A DNA stretch of 64,000 nucleotides from Metaphire vulgaris (taxonomy: Eukaryota > Annelida > Clitellata > Crassiclitellata > Megascolecidae). The position numbers were made by a program, and so were the translations under genes. The first letter of the stretch is position 1, and every line of letters starts with the position of its first letter. Below, piece after piece: positions 1-10,497 of the stretch. The notes under the pieces were generated by a model, which ran no database searches, was not told where the DNA came from, and was given only the letters and a program-made list of their open reading frames with translations. The stretch spans positions 2,378,501 to 2,442,500 of the forward strand of contig CM030859.1 of assembly GCA_018105865.1 (NCBI GenBank). Reading direction: 5' to 3'.

Positions 1-292
1 TTATCTGTATGTCTGTTACCTTCGAGCGTTCTGATTGGTTGGCTGTGTGAGCGTTCTGATTGGTTGCGTTCGAGCGTTCTGATTGTTTGGCTGTGTGAGC
101 GTTCTGATTGGTTGGCTGTGTGAGCGTTCTGATTGGTTACCTTCAAGCGTTCTGATTGGTTGGCTGAGTGAGCGTTCTGATTGGTCGTTCTGGAATTGGA
201 ATTGTATTGGTCGTTGCCTCGAGCGAAGCGACGCGAAGCGACCCTCATGCGAGCGAAGCTCGCGCGAGCGAAGCGAGCCTTCGAGTTCTAGT
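1..292 (+). mobile_element. Helitron-like element 3' part with 25-bp minisatellite
   Basis: The stretch is built of repeated GAGCGTTCTGATTGGTT units spaced about 17-30 bp, then a GC-rich part made of GAGCGAAGC/GCTCGC palindromes, and ends in CTAGT at 288-292. A second copy with the same order lies at 19130-19380. A hairpin followed by CTRRT is the usual 3' end of Helitrons (established), and both copies end in the same place in AT-rich DNA. The left end is outside the window. No Rep or helicase coding sequence is seen, so it would be non-autonomous. Confidence 0.5.
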
Positions 293-450
293 GATTTGTA
301 AAAATTTCCCGGAGGTTATGCCTCCAGACCCCCAGTAAAAAGGGGAAGAGAAGGGAGAGGAGGAGAGAGAGAGAATTGGTAAGGAAAGAAGGGAAGGGAG
401 GGAAAGAGGGCGGCGGCTGAACCGGTCGGAATTTTTCCCTAGCTACGCCA

Positions 451-452
<2 letters not shown>

Positions 453-491
<39 letters not shown>

Positions 492-510
492 CAGCAGCAG
501 CAGCAGCAGC
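453..510. repeat. (AGT)n(AGC)n microsatellite
   Basis: Pure trinucleotide run, AGT units changing to AGC units. Long open frames across it on both strands are low-complexity artefacts. The preceding bases (293-452) hold a G/A-rich stretch and a TAGCTACGCCA end that looks like the border of a degenerate CAGTGGCGTAGC-type element. Confidence 0.9.
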
Positions 511-771
511 AAACTTCTTGTAGCGCCTTTGTATAAGCACATCAACACCAGTCAATGGTCGCTTCAGTAAAAAATCATAGTCATAATCTTGTCCGTGGTG
601 ATTCGAGGATAAGATCAAATCCGTAAACACTGGACTATTCATGTACAGAATTCCATCCAGTGGCATAGCGTGCCACTGGTTAGTCTGGAAAGTTCCAGGG
701 GCGGCGGCAAAGGGGAGGGGCAGCAAAAATTGCCGCCGCAACAATTTGCCAATCCAAAAGCTGTATTTGTT

Positions 772-1939
772 CCCTGTAGCAATCACTCTTTAAGTCTGTC
801 CGGAGTTAATGCCGTGGGATCATCCGAGATTTCAGAGAACTTCTTTACAATTTTAGGGAGAATATTTACTTTCTTCTCTGCGTCCACTCATCGGTGGGAC
901 GTACTTAAGAAAAATTGCGGTGAAAAGAGTTATACAAACACGCACACTATAATTCTGTGAAAGCCGTTCATGCAAGATTTCAGGGAGTCATCACTGCTTT
1001 AGAATCTTTATGCAGTAATGCAGAAAATCTTGACACACGTGGCGCTGCTCGAAGTATCCTGGACGCAATGCAATCGTTTTCTTTCCTTCCTTCACTTTTG
1101 AAAAAATTTTTTTAGAAGAATCTCAGGCCGTCCAGACATACTGTCAACAGAAAGGTCTGTCATTAGAACACTGAGCTAATAAAATGCAATCTTTTGTCCT
1201 TTTTTAGCGGAAAAGAGGGATGCGATAGTCAAATGTTCTGTTGATGCAGCCCTGCAAATATGCGAGGACCACGACATTCCAACAGAACGACGTATACGAC
1301 GAAGAAAAAGATTGCCAGGCGAAAATGAAAGGGACGCTGGGTTGAGCTTTGTTGAGGAAGTAAGGCGATGTATGTTTTCAGCATTGGACAGATTCTTGAC
1401 GGAAGTGCAACAAAGATTTAGCCTAGTGGAATGCAGGAATTAAATGACTTATTCGGTTTCTTAAATCCACTCGTATTGCTGCGTCACGACGACTTCAAAG
1501 ATCGAATGACTGCTTTTAAATGCCGGTGCGGAGACGAAGTAGATTGCGCCGAACTGACAACAGAAATTCAAAGGATAAGAAGGCTGCATAAGGTTAGCGG
1601 GAACTCTTTCCACGAAAACGGTGAAGACGTTCAAGGCGATACTTCATTGGACGTAGGCTACTTAGATGGTTGGTAAAACATCACTTGCAAGATTCCGTTC
1701 CGTACCTAGTTTTGAGCATCCGAATCTACTTAACAATTACTGTCTCCATTGCAAGATGCGAAAGGAGTTTTTCTAAGCTTAAAATAATAAAGAATTATTT
1801 GCGATCTACAATGCTAGAAGACAGGTTGTCCTCGTTGTCACTGATTTCCATAGAAAACAAGTATATTGATAAGCTTGACTTGGATGCTATTAATACTGAG
1901 TTTGCCACCGTGAAAGCGCAAAGGGCTCGTATTAAATAG
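772..1939 (+). pseudogene. hAT transposase relic, ZMYM1-like
   Basis: Broken reading frames in order resemble ZMYM1-like hAT transposases: HSLSLSGVNAV followed by FFTILGRIFTFFSASTHRW (about 783-900), then a middle part with LNDLFGFLNPLVLL and DVGYLDGW, and finally the hAT C-terminal dimerisation segment containing ITVSIARCERSFSKLKIIKN and LRSTMLEDRLSSLSLISIE, ending in a stop at 1937-1939. Stops and frameshifts separate the pieces (for example at 958-960 and 1674-1676), so it cannot make an active enzyme. The RNase-H core and the BED or TTF-type zinc finger are not intact. Family assignment is good; the exact subfamily is less sure. Confidence 0.8.
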
Positions 1940-2041
1940 AATATTTTAAATGTTCTCTACCCAGTACAGACGTAACATACCACAGTAATGGACTAATGGT
2001 AACATTTATAGTTTATCTTCTTGACTTCTTATATATATATA

Positions 2042-2230
2042 CAGGGCTTTTTTTCTAGGAAAAAAGGTTTGGGAACTCATCCTTTTTTACTCTTCAACAA
2101 AAATGGGTGTGGGAACGCTGTACCTGTACGTTCCCAAACGCATTATTACATATCCATAATTATATATACAATCTGGCAAAAAAGGTGTGGGAACGCCGTT
2201 CCCATGCGTTCCCACTGAAAAAAAGCCCTG
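2042..2230. mobile_element. hAT-like miniature element, CAGGGCTTTTTTTC ends
   Basis: Inverted ends CAGGGCTTTTTTTC and its complement bound 189 bp. Flanks are TATATATA on both sides, compatible with an 8-bp duplication though the run is simple sequence. Internal GTGGGAACGC motifs also lie inverted. It sits inside the hAT element at 658-2440. Confidence 0.75.
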
Positions 2231-2532
2231 TATATATATATATTATGAGTTTGTTACTGTTTGTATTGTTACAGGAATTAAATTTCATAGGTATTACATT
2301 ACACTACAGTTGTGACTATAGTCTATTGTTCTAATGTCCTAATGCTGTGTGACGTTGTATCATGTATGTTTATTTTTGTTACGTCCTGGGGGCGGATTAA
2401 ACATGTTCCAGGGGCGGCTAGTGTGCACGCTACGCCTCTGATTCCATCCTCTGAATTCTGCAGACATTTCGGAGACGCATTTCGACTAAAGTGACCACAG
2501 TGATTATCTCTGATTTAAACAACATAGTCGTT

Positions 2533-2592
2533 ACTTGTACAGAAGGCACGCGGTTCTTTTATTGACCGCGTCCGCGTGTCTTCTGTACAAGT
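2533..2592. repeat. Hairpin, about 22-bp stem
   Basis: ACTTGTACAGAAGGCACGCG pairs with the downstream CGCGTGTCTTCTGTACAAGT around a short loop containing TTTTATTGAC. No protein or known RNA family is recognised. The surrounding 2441-2820 shows nothing else identifiable. Confidence 0.7.
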
Positions 2593-2821
2593 GCCGATTA
2601 ATCCAATAATCTTACCATCACACATCACCCTTTCAAACGCCAAGTAGATGAATGCCGTAATTTCGAAGAAGCTTCGTAAAATCTCCATCGTAGATGGTCG
2701 TAAGATTCACTAATTTAACTTCTCTTATCGAATATGGATTTTAAACGACTGACTCCTAAGTCCTGACCTGACACCGTTATTAATAATAGATAAGAACGCT
2801 GACCAATCAAACGACTCTGAA

Positions 2822-3110
2822 TCATAGATTTATTATAATACACTGGATGCCGTCTATCTATGGCAAAGTCAGGCCAAACATAGACTTTAATATCACAAGA
2901 CAGAGTCTATGGTATCAGAAAGTGAAGCCAGATTTCCGCCATTTTAGTACAATGCTGTCATGGTGTGTTTCAAATAAATATATACGCTGTAGATATATAG
3001 ACAATGGTTACCATGACAACATTGTACCAAAATGGTGGATTTTTTGCTTCAACTTTAGTCTGACTTTGCCATAGATAGACGGCATCTAGTGTATTATGAT
3101 AAATCTATGA
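2822..3110. repeat. Fold-back (palindromic) element, inner
   Basis: The first and last ~52 bp are inverted copies (TCATAGATTTATTATAATAC at the left, its complement at the right), and interior segments around CATTTTAGTACAATG and CATTGTACCAAAATG also pair. The whole 289 bp can therefore fold into one long imperfect hairpin. No coding sequence is present. Confidence 0.85.
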
Positions 3111-3726
3111 GGCCAAAGTTGAAGCCAGTTTGCATGGATGGTGTGTCAAGAAATGTTTACCCCGCAGATATCTTGAAGACCTCATAATTCTTTAGCGCTA
3201 TCATGTTTATTTGAGGGCAGCGCCTACTTAGATATGGACGACGTCACCGCTTTAATATGGTGTACCATAGTTGCTTTAAATGTGTTCCGTTTGATCTTTT
3301 ACTCATCTTTTCCACAATTCTTATTCGTGCCAATTGATTTCCGAATATAAATACTATAATCGTATCGTAAAGTAGATTTTAGGTCGATTATTAGTTGAGT
3401 TTGAAGCCGTTTTGTGCAGTGCTGATTTATACGACTATAAGCCTATGTTACTATGTGACCTATGTCTATGTAATTTTCGAAGGCTTATTTGCGGCAGCGA
3501 CTGCGCAACGTCGCGGCTATTCGCATAAATCAGACGATCAATTACACAACTAGTGTAAACAACTAGTCCACATTAAATAAGTTAAACGGCTAAACGATAT
3601 CCGTTCCAAAAGTGTACCAAAATTTTCAAGATTTCAGCGGGGTAAACATTTCTTGACACACCATCCATGCAAACTGGCCTCACTTTCTGATACCATAGAC
3701 TCTGTCTTGTGATATTAAAGTCTATG
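2879..3726. repeat. Outer inverted repeat nested with the inner fold-back
   Basis: A ~55-bp sequence beginning CATAGACTTTAATATCACAA at 2879 recurs inverted at the right end (about 3672-3726), and the adjoining GTTTGCATGGATGGTGTGTC block (3129 onward) is inverted at about 3653-3675. The left arm appears interrupted by the inner palindrome, so two fold-back units are interleaved. The middle (3180-3630) has no recognisable gene. Confidence 0.75.
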
Positions 3727-4560
3727 CTCTGAATAGAGAAACTGGCAGCACAGTCGGTCAGCCGTGGCCTTAGCCGCGCGGGCCGGCGGGAGTGTCACGG
3801 ACCTGTCCAACCGTTCCTTACTGCAAGGCAATTAAATACAAAAGGCAGGCCAGGAACCCGTCTTTTGCATACAGGTCAAGTAGGCGTGGCTATATGACGT
3901 CACTGGTTGATTGAGCGACTGTTGCTACTGAGAAACAGCAAGACAGTATCTAAGAATGTAAATGGTTCCCTTTCTTTTTATAACTAACTTATTTCTGAAA
4001 CTTCACAGACGTTTCGAAATACCAACCATCTTCCTGTATGAATCTGGTGTAGCTGATTTTGTAAAAGTTTAGATTGAAAACGTTAACTATAAGCATTACA
4101 ACAACCAAGCAAAAGCAAAAGCAAGAGAATGGTCAAATGGAGGCCCTCTAAGAATGTTTTAGTTTGTTTATTTGTCGATTGTTTAGCGTTTATTTGCGTT
4201 GACACATCACATTCTAGTGTTGACATGCTCAAAATAAAGATACTAGTCTTATTAAAAAAATCAGTTACGAAAACAGCGTTCAATAAAGTCTTGATCTGTA
4301 AGGAAAGCAATTACTGATTATCACTGCATAATGAACATATGAGAAAGTGCAGATATTGTAGAGTGCGAATAATAATGAAAAATTTATAGAAAGTGTGAAT
4401 ATTGAAATTGCTAATTAATTGAATATCGGATACAATGCCTAGTAAAACGAACATAATTATAGATAATCTGTAGTCAATATAAGGTTTAATGATGTAAATA
4501 AAAGATACCAAAAGGAGTAAACTCCACCAGTAGGTACCTTTAATAAGTGTTTTTCTAGCC
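3727..4560. other. No gene seen
   Basis: AT-rich unique-looking sequence with one GC-rich patch (about 3765-3800, GCCGCGCGGGCCGGCGGG). Open frames at 4083-4317 on both strands overlap and have no recognised features. No RNA gene was found. Confidence 0.4.
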
Positions 4561-4765
4561 ACCTTGACATTAGGGGAATTATGAAATGTTGGGGGTGCGA
4601 GGTCTAAGTCTCCAAAAACCTTGACAAGTAAAAGACAGGTTATCTTCCTTTTAAAATGGGCTGACAACCAGCCAAATATTTTGAATGGAGGTGGGATTTT
4701 CATATTTCTGGGGGTCAACTTGTGAAAAGTTATTCTCCCCCATGTTGACGCCAAGTTACGCCAGA
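4560..4765 (-). mobile_element. Miniature element remnant with the internal GACAAG..AGGTTATC motif
   Basis: Contains CCACCTTGACATTAGGGG and CTTGACAAGTAAAAGACAGG, matching the inside of the CAGTGTTTATTCTA family (39366-39534, 60707-60906) and the G-rich repeat at 31790-32090. Ends are degraded. An open frame across it on the minus strand is repeat-derived. Confidence 0.5.
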
Positions 4766-4875
4766 TTACGCCACTATATGTAAGTAACAGTTAGATGGTA
4801 TTAAAGCAGACAAATATATTTAGTTGCAGTAGTAAAGAAATGAGTGAAAGTCGGCTAATTACAAGGCAATTCAGC

Positions 4876-4990
4876 TTCTTAGCATGCTTTAAAGTGGCTT
4901 AGGAGGCATTACTACCTCTGTGAAAGCCACTATAGGGGCACTAACGGGGCTTGACGCTCCAGCACGTAACCCACTCTGCCATCTTCCGCC
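4876..4990 (-). mobile_element. tRNA-derived SINE (family 1), minus copy
   Basis: Read on the minus strand it starts with GGCGGAAGATGGCAGAGTGG, has a B-box-like GTCAAGCCCCGTTAGTGCCC region, and ends in the tail CACAGAGGTAGTAATGCCTC..AAGCCACTTTAAAG. The plus copy is at 14618-14765. The tail matches the 3' untranslated end of the CR1-like LINE at 58200-58979. Confidence 0.75.
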
Positions 4991-5591
4991 CAAAATTTTC
5001 TACGTTAAGTAATGCAACGTCTTAATTGCGAATCACCAAAACACAGCAAAACACTACAAAACACTACACAACATTTAAAAATGTAATCCTAGATATGTGT
5101 TCCAGGTCAAATCTGGCGTGAAATCTAGGAAGTTACATTCCTCATTTTCTTTTTGATAGTTAGTTTCTTGTTGGTGAGCACAATTTTGAGGCATTTTATC
5201 GTATACGCTTAGCCTGACTGTCTATATACTAACTTTTATCAACAAATATAAAAATAACTATATTCCTTAATATTACAACAGCTGGCTGTATTCCTTTAAC
5301 AATGCAAAAGGCTGGCTGGCTGTTCCGAATCAACCACTGACGTCATAATGGGCGGGGTTTGAGATAATGAGGCAGCAGTACATCGAAGTCGCTTAGTATT
5401 AAACAGTCTTGTCCTTACTGTTTCGGCCGGTCACCGTACATGTGTGGCTGCAACGGGGGTCAGTCCACCCTCTTCTTCTCGGGCATTGCAGGGGCAGAGC
5501 GTTTTATGGCCCTATCCAGCCGAAAGAGTGCAACCAGGTCACCTAAATTCTCGGTTTTAATGCTATAGGGTTTTTAACATGGGGCTATTGA

Positions 5592-5636
<45 letters not shown>

Positions 5637-5828
5637 TTCTATAATATTATGTGGTGCGCTACAATCATATAGCGTAACTGCCATTCATACATCCAGTCAT
5701 ACATGCATACAAACGTGATGGGATGAAACGTCACACTTTGATCATTTGAGACAAGATGAAAAGTTGTACGCACTCTTAGTCATTGCATTGGCCGATGAAA
5801 GTGCCTCAGTTAACATTGTAGTCAATGC
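4991..5828. other. Non-coding stretch with (AT)n at 5595-5632
   Basis: No gene or conserved element recognised. A perfect AT dinucleotide run occupies 5595-5632. A GC-richer patch around 5410-5540 carries no clear exon. Confidence 0.4.
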
Positions 5829-6006
5829 CAGTGGCGTAGCCAAGAGGATGTGGGGGCTAAACCCCCTCGGCTAGTCGTCAAAAAATTATTATTGCGTATT
5901 ATTAGTTCACGACCTTTTTATGCTTGCCAGGATTTTTCGAATTTGGGAATCATTTGACAATCATTACCCATTTACCCTTCTTTGGGAATTCCTGGCTATG
6001 CCACTG
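5829..6006. mobile_element. hAT-like miniature element, CAGTGGCGTAGCCA family
   Basis: Inverted ends CAGTGGCGTAGCCA and TGGCTATGCCACTG bound 178 bp; interior has GACCTTTTTATGCTTGCCAG (5911-5930), a motif shared with many other repeats here. No clear target duplication at this copy. Confidence 0.75.
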
Positions 6007-6043
6007 GCAGTGTATATGTGTATCTGCCATTGGACCAACTGAT

Positions 6044-6263
6044 CAGTGGCGTAGCCAAGGGGTTTAAGGGTTAAACCCCTATTGGCTGCCAACGGAAAAA
6101 AATTTTTTACATGTGAGGGGCGTAGTCAGGAATTTGATTTGGGGAGGGTATAAATCTTTTTAAATACTTTGAAAATCTTTTAAAAAACATTAAAAACTTT
6201 AAGGTAGCCTGATTTTGGGGGTACATATACCGATATATAGGCTACCCCTTCGCTACGCCCCTG
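6044..6263. mobile_element. CAGTGGCGTAGCCA element with a second nested element
   Basis: Starts CAGTGGCGTAGCCAAGGGG; from 6115 a second element AGGGGCGTAGTCAGGAATTT..CTACGCCCCTG begins, whose sister copy is at 7116-7297. The two share ..TTTGATTTGG..GGGTATAAAT and AAACTTTAAG. The order suggests insertion of one into the other. Confidence 0.6.
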
Positions 6264-6744
6264 CTCAGAATGTGATAAAGCCGTTATTTCGCCTATTGTT
6301 TAAAAGCTCAACCGTGAATTGAGCAATTTTTTAACCGTGATTTTCTTGCAGCCCTACGGATAGATAGTCTAACCGTGTTCAGATTGTCGGCTGACTTGCG
6401 TTGTTAAACCACGCGACTGCCTACAGTATTGCGTGACTGCTGTGTCCATACCTGGGAGGATGCAATTACATTGAATGCTATGCTCCAGTTTGTCTTGTAC
6501 GCTCGATAGAAAGGCAACGTTTATAATATTGTAGACTGAATATTGAATACAATTGAATTTGAATTGTAGATTGAATATAATTATCAAATATTGTACTTGA
6601 TTCGTTTTGCCAATACAGCGACGTACTGTTTTAAACTACTTCGGACCCCCTCCTAGCATATTCCGTTCTTGACACAGCGATTTTTTATTTTTAAATCCCG
6701 AATTAAGATCCTGTTTTGGATTTCCAGCCTCAAATATAGCGGTG

Positions 6745-7047
6745 ATGAGATCGACAATAAGGTTTATTGTCTGCTTGTCAATCTTGTCGATTGAGGGGGC
6801 TATGCCGTGGAAGCCGAAGGTCCCTTCGCCCCTTAGGAACGCGCTTAACAGGGAGAGGAGATCGTGCCGATGTGCCCCCGATCAGTTCGAGACTACGCTG
6901 CTGTCCGTCGAGAGAGAATTTGACTTTGCGAGAGGACAGATGAGGGAAATGCGGTCGAGCGCAAGAATACATTACGATTACGTCCATCGCAGATTTGCCA
7001 CGGAAGACCTGGAGTCCGGATTAAAGATCATAACCGACCACGACCAG
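6745..7047 (+). CDS. First exon of a putative secreted protein (partial gene)
   Basis: An ATG at 6745 opens a 101-codon frame that runs straight into a strong splice donor, CCAG|GTAAGTA at 7047/7048, ending in phase 0. The first ~19 residues (MRSTIRFIVCLSILSIEGA) look like a signal peptide with a likely cut after SIEGA. The mature part is basic, with RERRSCRCAPDQFE giving two close Cys and a possible dibasic site, followed by a charged, probably helical segment (VEREFDFARGQMREMRSSAR). I do not recognise the family. The sequence TTTCCAG just upstream (6720-6727) could be an acceptor of a 5' UTR intron. Later exons were not found: the candidate at 12940 and the basic/acidic genes downstream begin in phase 1, so they cannot follow it directly. 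Confidence 0.6.
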
Positions 7048-7115
7048 GTAAGTACCAGTCTAACTACGTTGACCCAGTGGCGTCGCTGGGGCGGGGGAGG
7101 GGTCTGCGGCCGCAC

Positions 7116-7297
7116 CAGAGGCGTAGCCAGGAATTTGATTTGGAAGGGTATAAATATTTTGGGTGGGTATAAATCTGAACTATAAACCACATAAACCATA
7201 TAAACCACATATGACCACATATAAATCACATAGAAAACTTTAAGATAGACTGATTGGGGTATATATACCGTTATACCACCCCGTCGCTACGCCCCTG
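7116..7297. mobile_element. hAT-like miniature element, CAGAGGCGTAGCCAGG ends
   Basis: 182 bp from CAGAGGCGTAGCCAGGAATT to the inverted CTACGCCCCTG, with an exact 8-bp duplication GGCCGCAC at 7108-7115 and 7298-7305. It lies just after the donor of the exon ending at 7047, inside the presumed intron. A CAGTGGCGTCGCTGGGG end at 7076 suggests it landed in an older element. Confidence 0.9.
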
Positions 7298-7299
7298 GG

Positions 7300-8336
7300 C
7301 CGCACCGGTAAAACCGATTAGGTCACAAGGGCAGGGTTCTCCAAAGTACGGCCCGCGGGTCGGGTACGGCCCGCCAAGGCCTTTAATCCGGCCCGAGGCA
7401 AGAAATGAAAAACATGCGCAAATTTATTATACTGTACATGTAGGAATCTCCTTTCTCGTCGTACGTATGAGCAGGTAGGCCTACACCAGGAAGTTTGTGG
7501 TGTAATTTTCTTTTTTTGGGGTGTCACCGCAACGGTCTTTGTTTATCGATTACTGCTTCTTCTTTGTCGAACATTCTAGAGCATCACGTGATACTCGTAA
7601 TTTGGCTATCGGGTCCCCTGTCAGTCAGACTAAAAAATAACATAGAATTCATCCAATAAACAAATATAGCAAATACACTTTAACCTAGATTTCATATGAC
7701 CATCACTGATTTCAAAGACAATTCTAGGACTCAACCCTCAAGACCAGGACCTCAATCCTCAAGGCCAGGACCAAGGACTCAACTCTCAAGGCCAGGACCA
7801 AGAACTCAGCTCTCAGGAGTCAGGGCCAGGACCAAGAACTTGAAACTTGTCTTTAAGGAGTCCTTAAGGTCAGAACCAAGGCGGCCAAGGAATAACATCC
7901 CTGTTAGGCTACTATATCATTCAAATTTTCTAATTGATCCGTAAAAATTCAAATTGCCCCCTCTTCTGTGGGGCGTGCGGGGGACGTTGTGAACCAATGC
8001 GTTAGCCAATAGGGGCCTAGGTTAACATGGTCTGCTCCTACAAGCGAAATGTTTGATTTTATCGGAGATTTTCTTCAAATCGCCGAGATTTTACATGTCG
8101 ATACAGTGTACATTGACTGTTCAAAAGGCTTTCCGTTGCCTTCTACAACTGTATCTTACACGGAATTACAGTGTAATTATAAATTGTGTTGACTATAAAA
8201 CCTGTCCTGCAAGGGACCAGATATAGGCCTATCTTAAGACACAGCTCGTCAGTCGATCGACTTGCTAACCATCCACAAGATATTCGGTAGGACTTACATT
8301 TTGCTGATGTAATAATTCTTTGGCGCTAGTGTGTAG
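7300..8336. other. Repeat remnants and a ~27-bp minisatellite (7726-7850)
   Basis: At 7332 begins CAGGGTTCTCCAAAGTACGG followed by GGCCCGCGG, a degraded end like the CAGGGGTTTTCAACT family. At 7726-7850 the motif AAGGCCAGGACCAAGGACTC repeats about four times. The open frame over it is repeat-derived. Nothing else is recognised. Confidence 0.5.
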
Positions 8337-8530
8337 CGGTGTTTAATCTAGGCCGTTTCCGGGGGGAAATTGCCCCTTTTTCCCCGGAAATTTCAAATCC
8401 CCCCGGATATTTTGGAATACTACATGGACTAACAGCGGCCCCTAGCAGAATTCCCCCCGGCTTTGTCAGTTCCCCCCCCCCGGCTTTTTCAGTTTTCCCC
8501 CCGGAGTCCAGGAGTCTAGATTAAACACTG
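8337..8530. mobile_element. hAT-like miniature element, CGGTGTTTAATCTAG ends
   Basis: 194 bp with inverted ends CGGTGTTTAATCTAG and CTAGATTAAACACTG and an exact 8-bp duplication GTGTGTAG (8329-8336, 8531-8538). A related inverted copy is at 54204-54385. Confidence 0.92.
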
Positions 8531-8749
8531 GTGTGTAGTCTAATATGGCAGTGTTTTATTTCGAGCGATGTAGATGAAATTGAGACAGACACATTTTAAT
8601 TATTCTAATCTAGCCGCATTTGAGGCAATGAAGATGGGGACAAACAAATTGTCGATTTTGACAGAGAATTTCTTCAAATCGTTAAATTTGTTACACATAT
8701 AGGCTATATGTACAATCTGCATAGGCTACACCGACTGTTCAATAATCAT

Positions 8750-8910
8750 TAAAGGAAAAAAGTGGATGGACAACATCAGAGAAGATAATATGAACATGAA
8801 AAGAATTTCAATCGTATAGAAGGAAGACGATTAACAGAAGATGGAACTTCTTAGAAACATTTTGTGTCTAACTATTGCCTCTAAGAGTTGGCAGAGCGCA
8901 AGCTGACTGA
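8750..8910 (+). mobile_element. RTE-like LINE 3' end remnant
   Basis: Broken frame with KKWMDNIRED, then a tail TTTTGTGTCTAACTATTGCC shared with the remnant at 24005-24110. This W-x-D-x-I-x-E end is typical of the extreme C-terminus of RTE-type endonuclease-reverse transcriptases. 8911-9480 holds a GC-rich palindromic repeat (about 9045-9240) with GCCTTTTTTGCTTGTCA inside. Confidence 0.5.
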
Positions 8911-9869
8911 TGATGAATGGGGGAGGGAGACACAGAAAAAATGGATTATGTCACAGGATAGAAGCGAATAGAATTTGACAAGTAGGCCTAACTCCTTCGA
9001 TTAAAGCGTTCAGTCCCGTCTTTACGTGTAAAAAATCGGGCACAGTGCCCGGGCCCCCGCACATCTTAGGGGACCCGCGCAAACTTTTTTTGGCTTGTCA
9101 ACACCCAAAAACGTTTGGAGATTACCCATTTTGCTTGTAAACATTCAAAAACGTTTGCAGATGGCCTTTTTTGCTTGTCAACATTTGATCTCCACATCTA
9201 GGGCCTCGCAGGCCGCCAGGTGCCCGGGGCCTCACACAGGTATAATAATACGGGCCTGAATGCGTTTGTGGCTGTTGGTCTTAGCCTTAGCGTGCTTTAA
9301 TCATTTCTATCGAAAGGGAAAAGGCTGATACAGGATGACAACGCAATAATCTGCTCTCGTGCTAATCATCACCCCCCTCCCCCGAGTTTCAACTTTCAAC
9401 ATAAAGCCATTTAGACCGCGTATTATCCTTTATAATTCTATATTGCCAATATTTCGAACAATATTATCAGTGTCATTAGCACTGTAGGCCTACTCTTCCA
9501 GCTTCCGCCCGGTTCTGGTCACTCCCATGAGGTGACGCACGTATATAGCTTTCATCCCGCAGTAGTCTGTTTTCCGACTTTGTTTTACGACCCTAGTCAT
9601 CCTAGGGCGTGTCAAAGCACAAAAAATCGGACTATTGATGGGAAAACGTGGAATAATAGGACCTACGTCTGGACACAGAGCGACCGAACCGCTACTCGTT
9701 AATAATTCACACGGTGGGAAAAAAATCACTCGATATTCTCGTCTCGCGATCAATAACCGTCGATTCCCAAAGCGTCTTTCCATGCGACAAAATGGCTGCG
9801 CGAGGCCGTTTATCACGTGACGCCATAGAATTTAATTATCACCAGAACCTGTCTATGGCGTCTAAAAGC

Positions 9870-10165
9870 GACTGTCATTCCCACCTCGTACAAACTGTTC
9901 AGGTTGTCCACAACCCTTGCACTGAAAATGTCTTCTTTCTTAGTACTGCCCTTGGCTTAAACAATTTGCTTGTGTGGCCTCTTAAGTAAGTAAGTAAAAT
10001 CTCGTTAACTTCTATAGCGCTTTCAAAAGGCACACCGAAGTAGCTCATTAGGTCAGAATGGCCTCTTGTGCTGCTAAAGTGTGCCAATTTAAAGAAGTGC
10101 TCGCATGGCACATCTACTTTCCCCATCGCTCTCGTTTGACGATTTGTATTATAAATTGGCTTGGA
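9870..10165 (-). mobile_element. CR1-type LINE C-terminal fragment with a SINE inserted
   Basis: On the minus strand the frame reads VDVPCEHFFKLAHFSSTRGH, then an insertion, then TSKLFKPRAVLRKKTFS; the same segment is uninterrupted in the copy at 58272-58517. The insert 9984-10058 is a short (CTTA)n-tailed element flanked by a 9-bp duplication TGGCCTCTT (9975-9983, 10059-10067). Upstream, 9480-9855 is a GC-richer stretch with a CACGTGAC box (9810-9820) near an ATGGCTGCGCGAGG start; I cannot show it is a gene. Confidence 0.8.
9984..10058 (-). mobile_element. Short SINE, (CTTA)n tail family
   Basis: 75 bp beginning AAGTAAGTAAGTAAAATCTC and containing TCTATAGCGCTTTC on the plus strand. Relatives: 11449-11640, 24610-25060, 29493-29650, 56860-57000 (minus) and 50868-50910, 59685-59730 (plus). 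The 9-bp target duplication here proves insertion. Confidence 0.85.
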
Positions 10166-10497
10166 GTGTTTGCTTCCCTTCCAGGGATTTAAGTACTTCG
10201 TCAGAATGGCGCCGATGAGAGAGACAGGCAGGGGAGGAAGAGAAGACGTGGATGTCGGTCCAATGGTGGGAGACTGTCGCGTTTCGCCCACGAAGGTTAA
10301 AATGCAGCGAATGTGTCTTCCAGGTTGGTGCCATGCAAGTTGATCATACTTTCTGTAGTCTATATAAGCCAGTACCGAAAAGGTATTGTACTGTATGCAT
10401 GCAGAAATAGGTTTACTGTAGTTTCAGCCGGCTGCGGGTGAATTTCAGTGAACAATATTCATTGACAAATAGGCAGTGTTTATGGGGCGGTGGCGTA

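Larger units (their letters stand above)
658..2440 (+). mobile_element. hAT DNA transposon, 1.8 kb, degenerate
   Basis: The left end begins CAGTGGCATAGCGTGCCACT and the right end is the inverted CAGAGGCGTAGCGTGCACACT, about 16 of 20 matching. The element is flanked by an exact 8-bp direct repeat ATTCCATC (650-657 and 2441-2448), the hallmark of hAT insertion. It carries a broken transposase reading frame in the same orientation and a younger miniature element near its 3' end. Its termini resemble the CAGTGGCGTAGCCA miniature family spread through this window, so it is a plausible former source of their transposase (inference). Confidence 0.85.

Noticed and set aside
9784..9850. Gene start at ATGGCTGCGCGAGG with CACGTGAC box
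   Set aside because: No donor follows before a LINE fragment; no domain, so not called.
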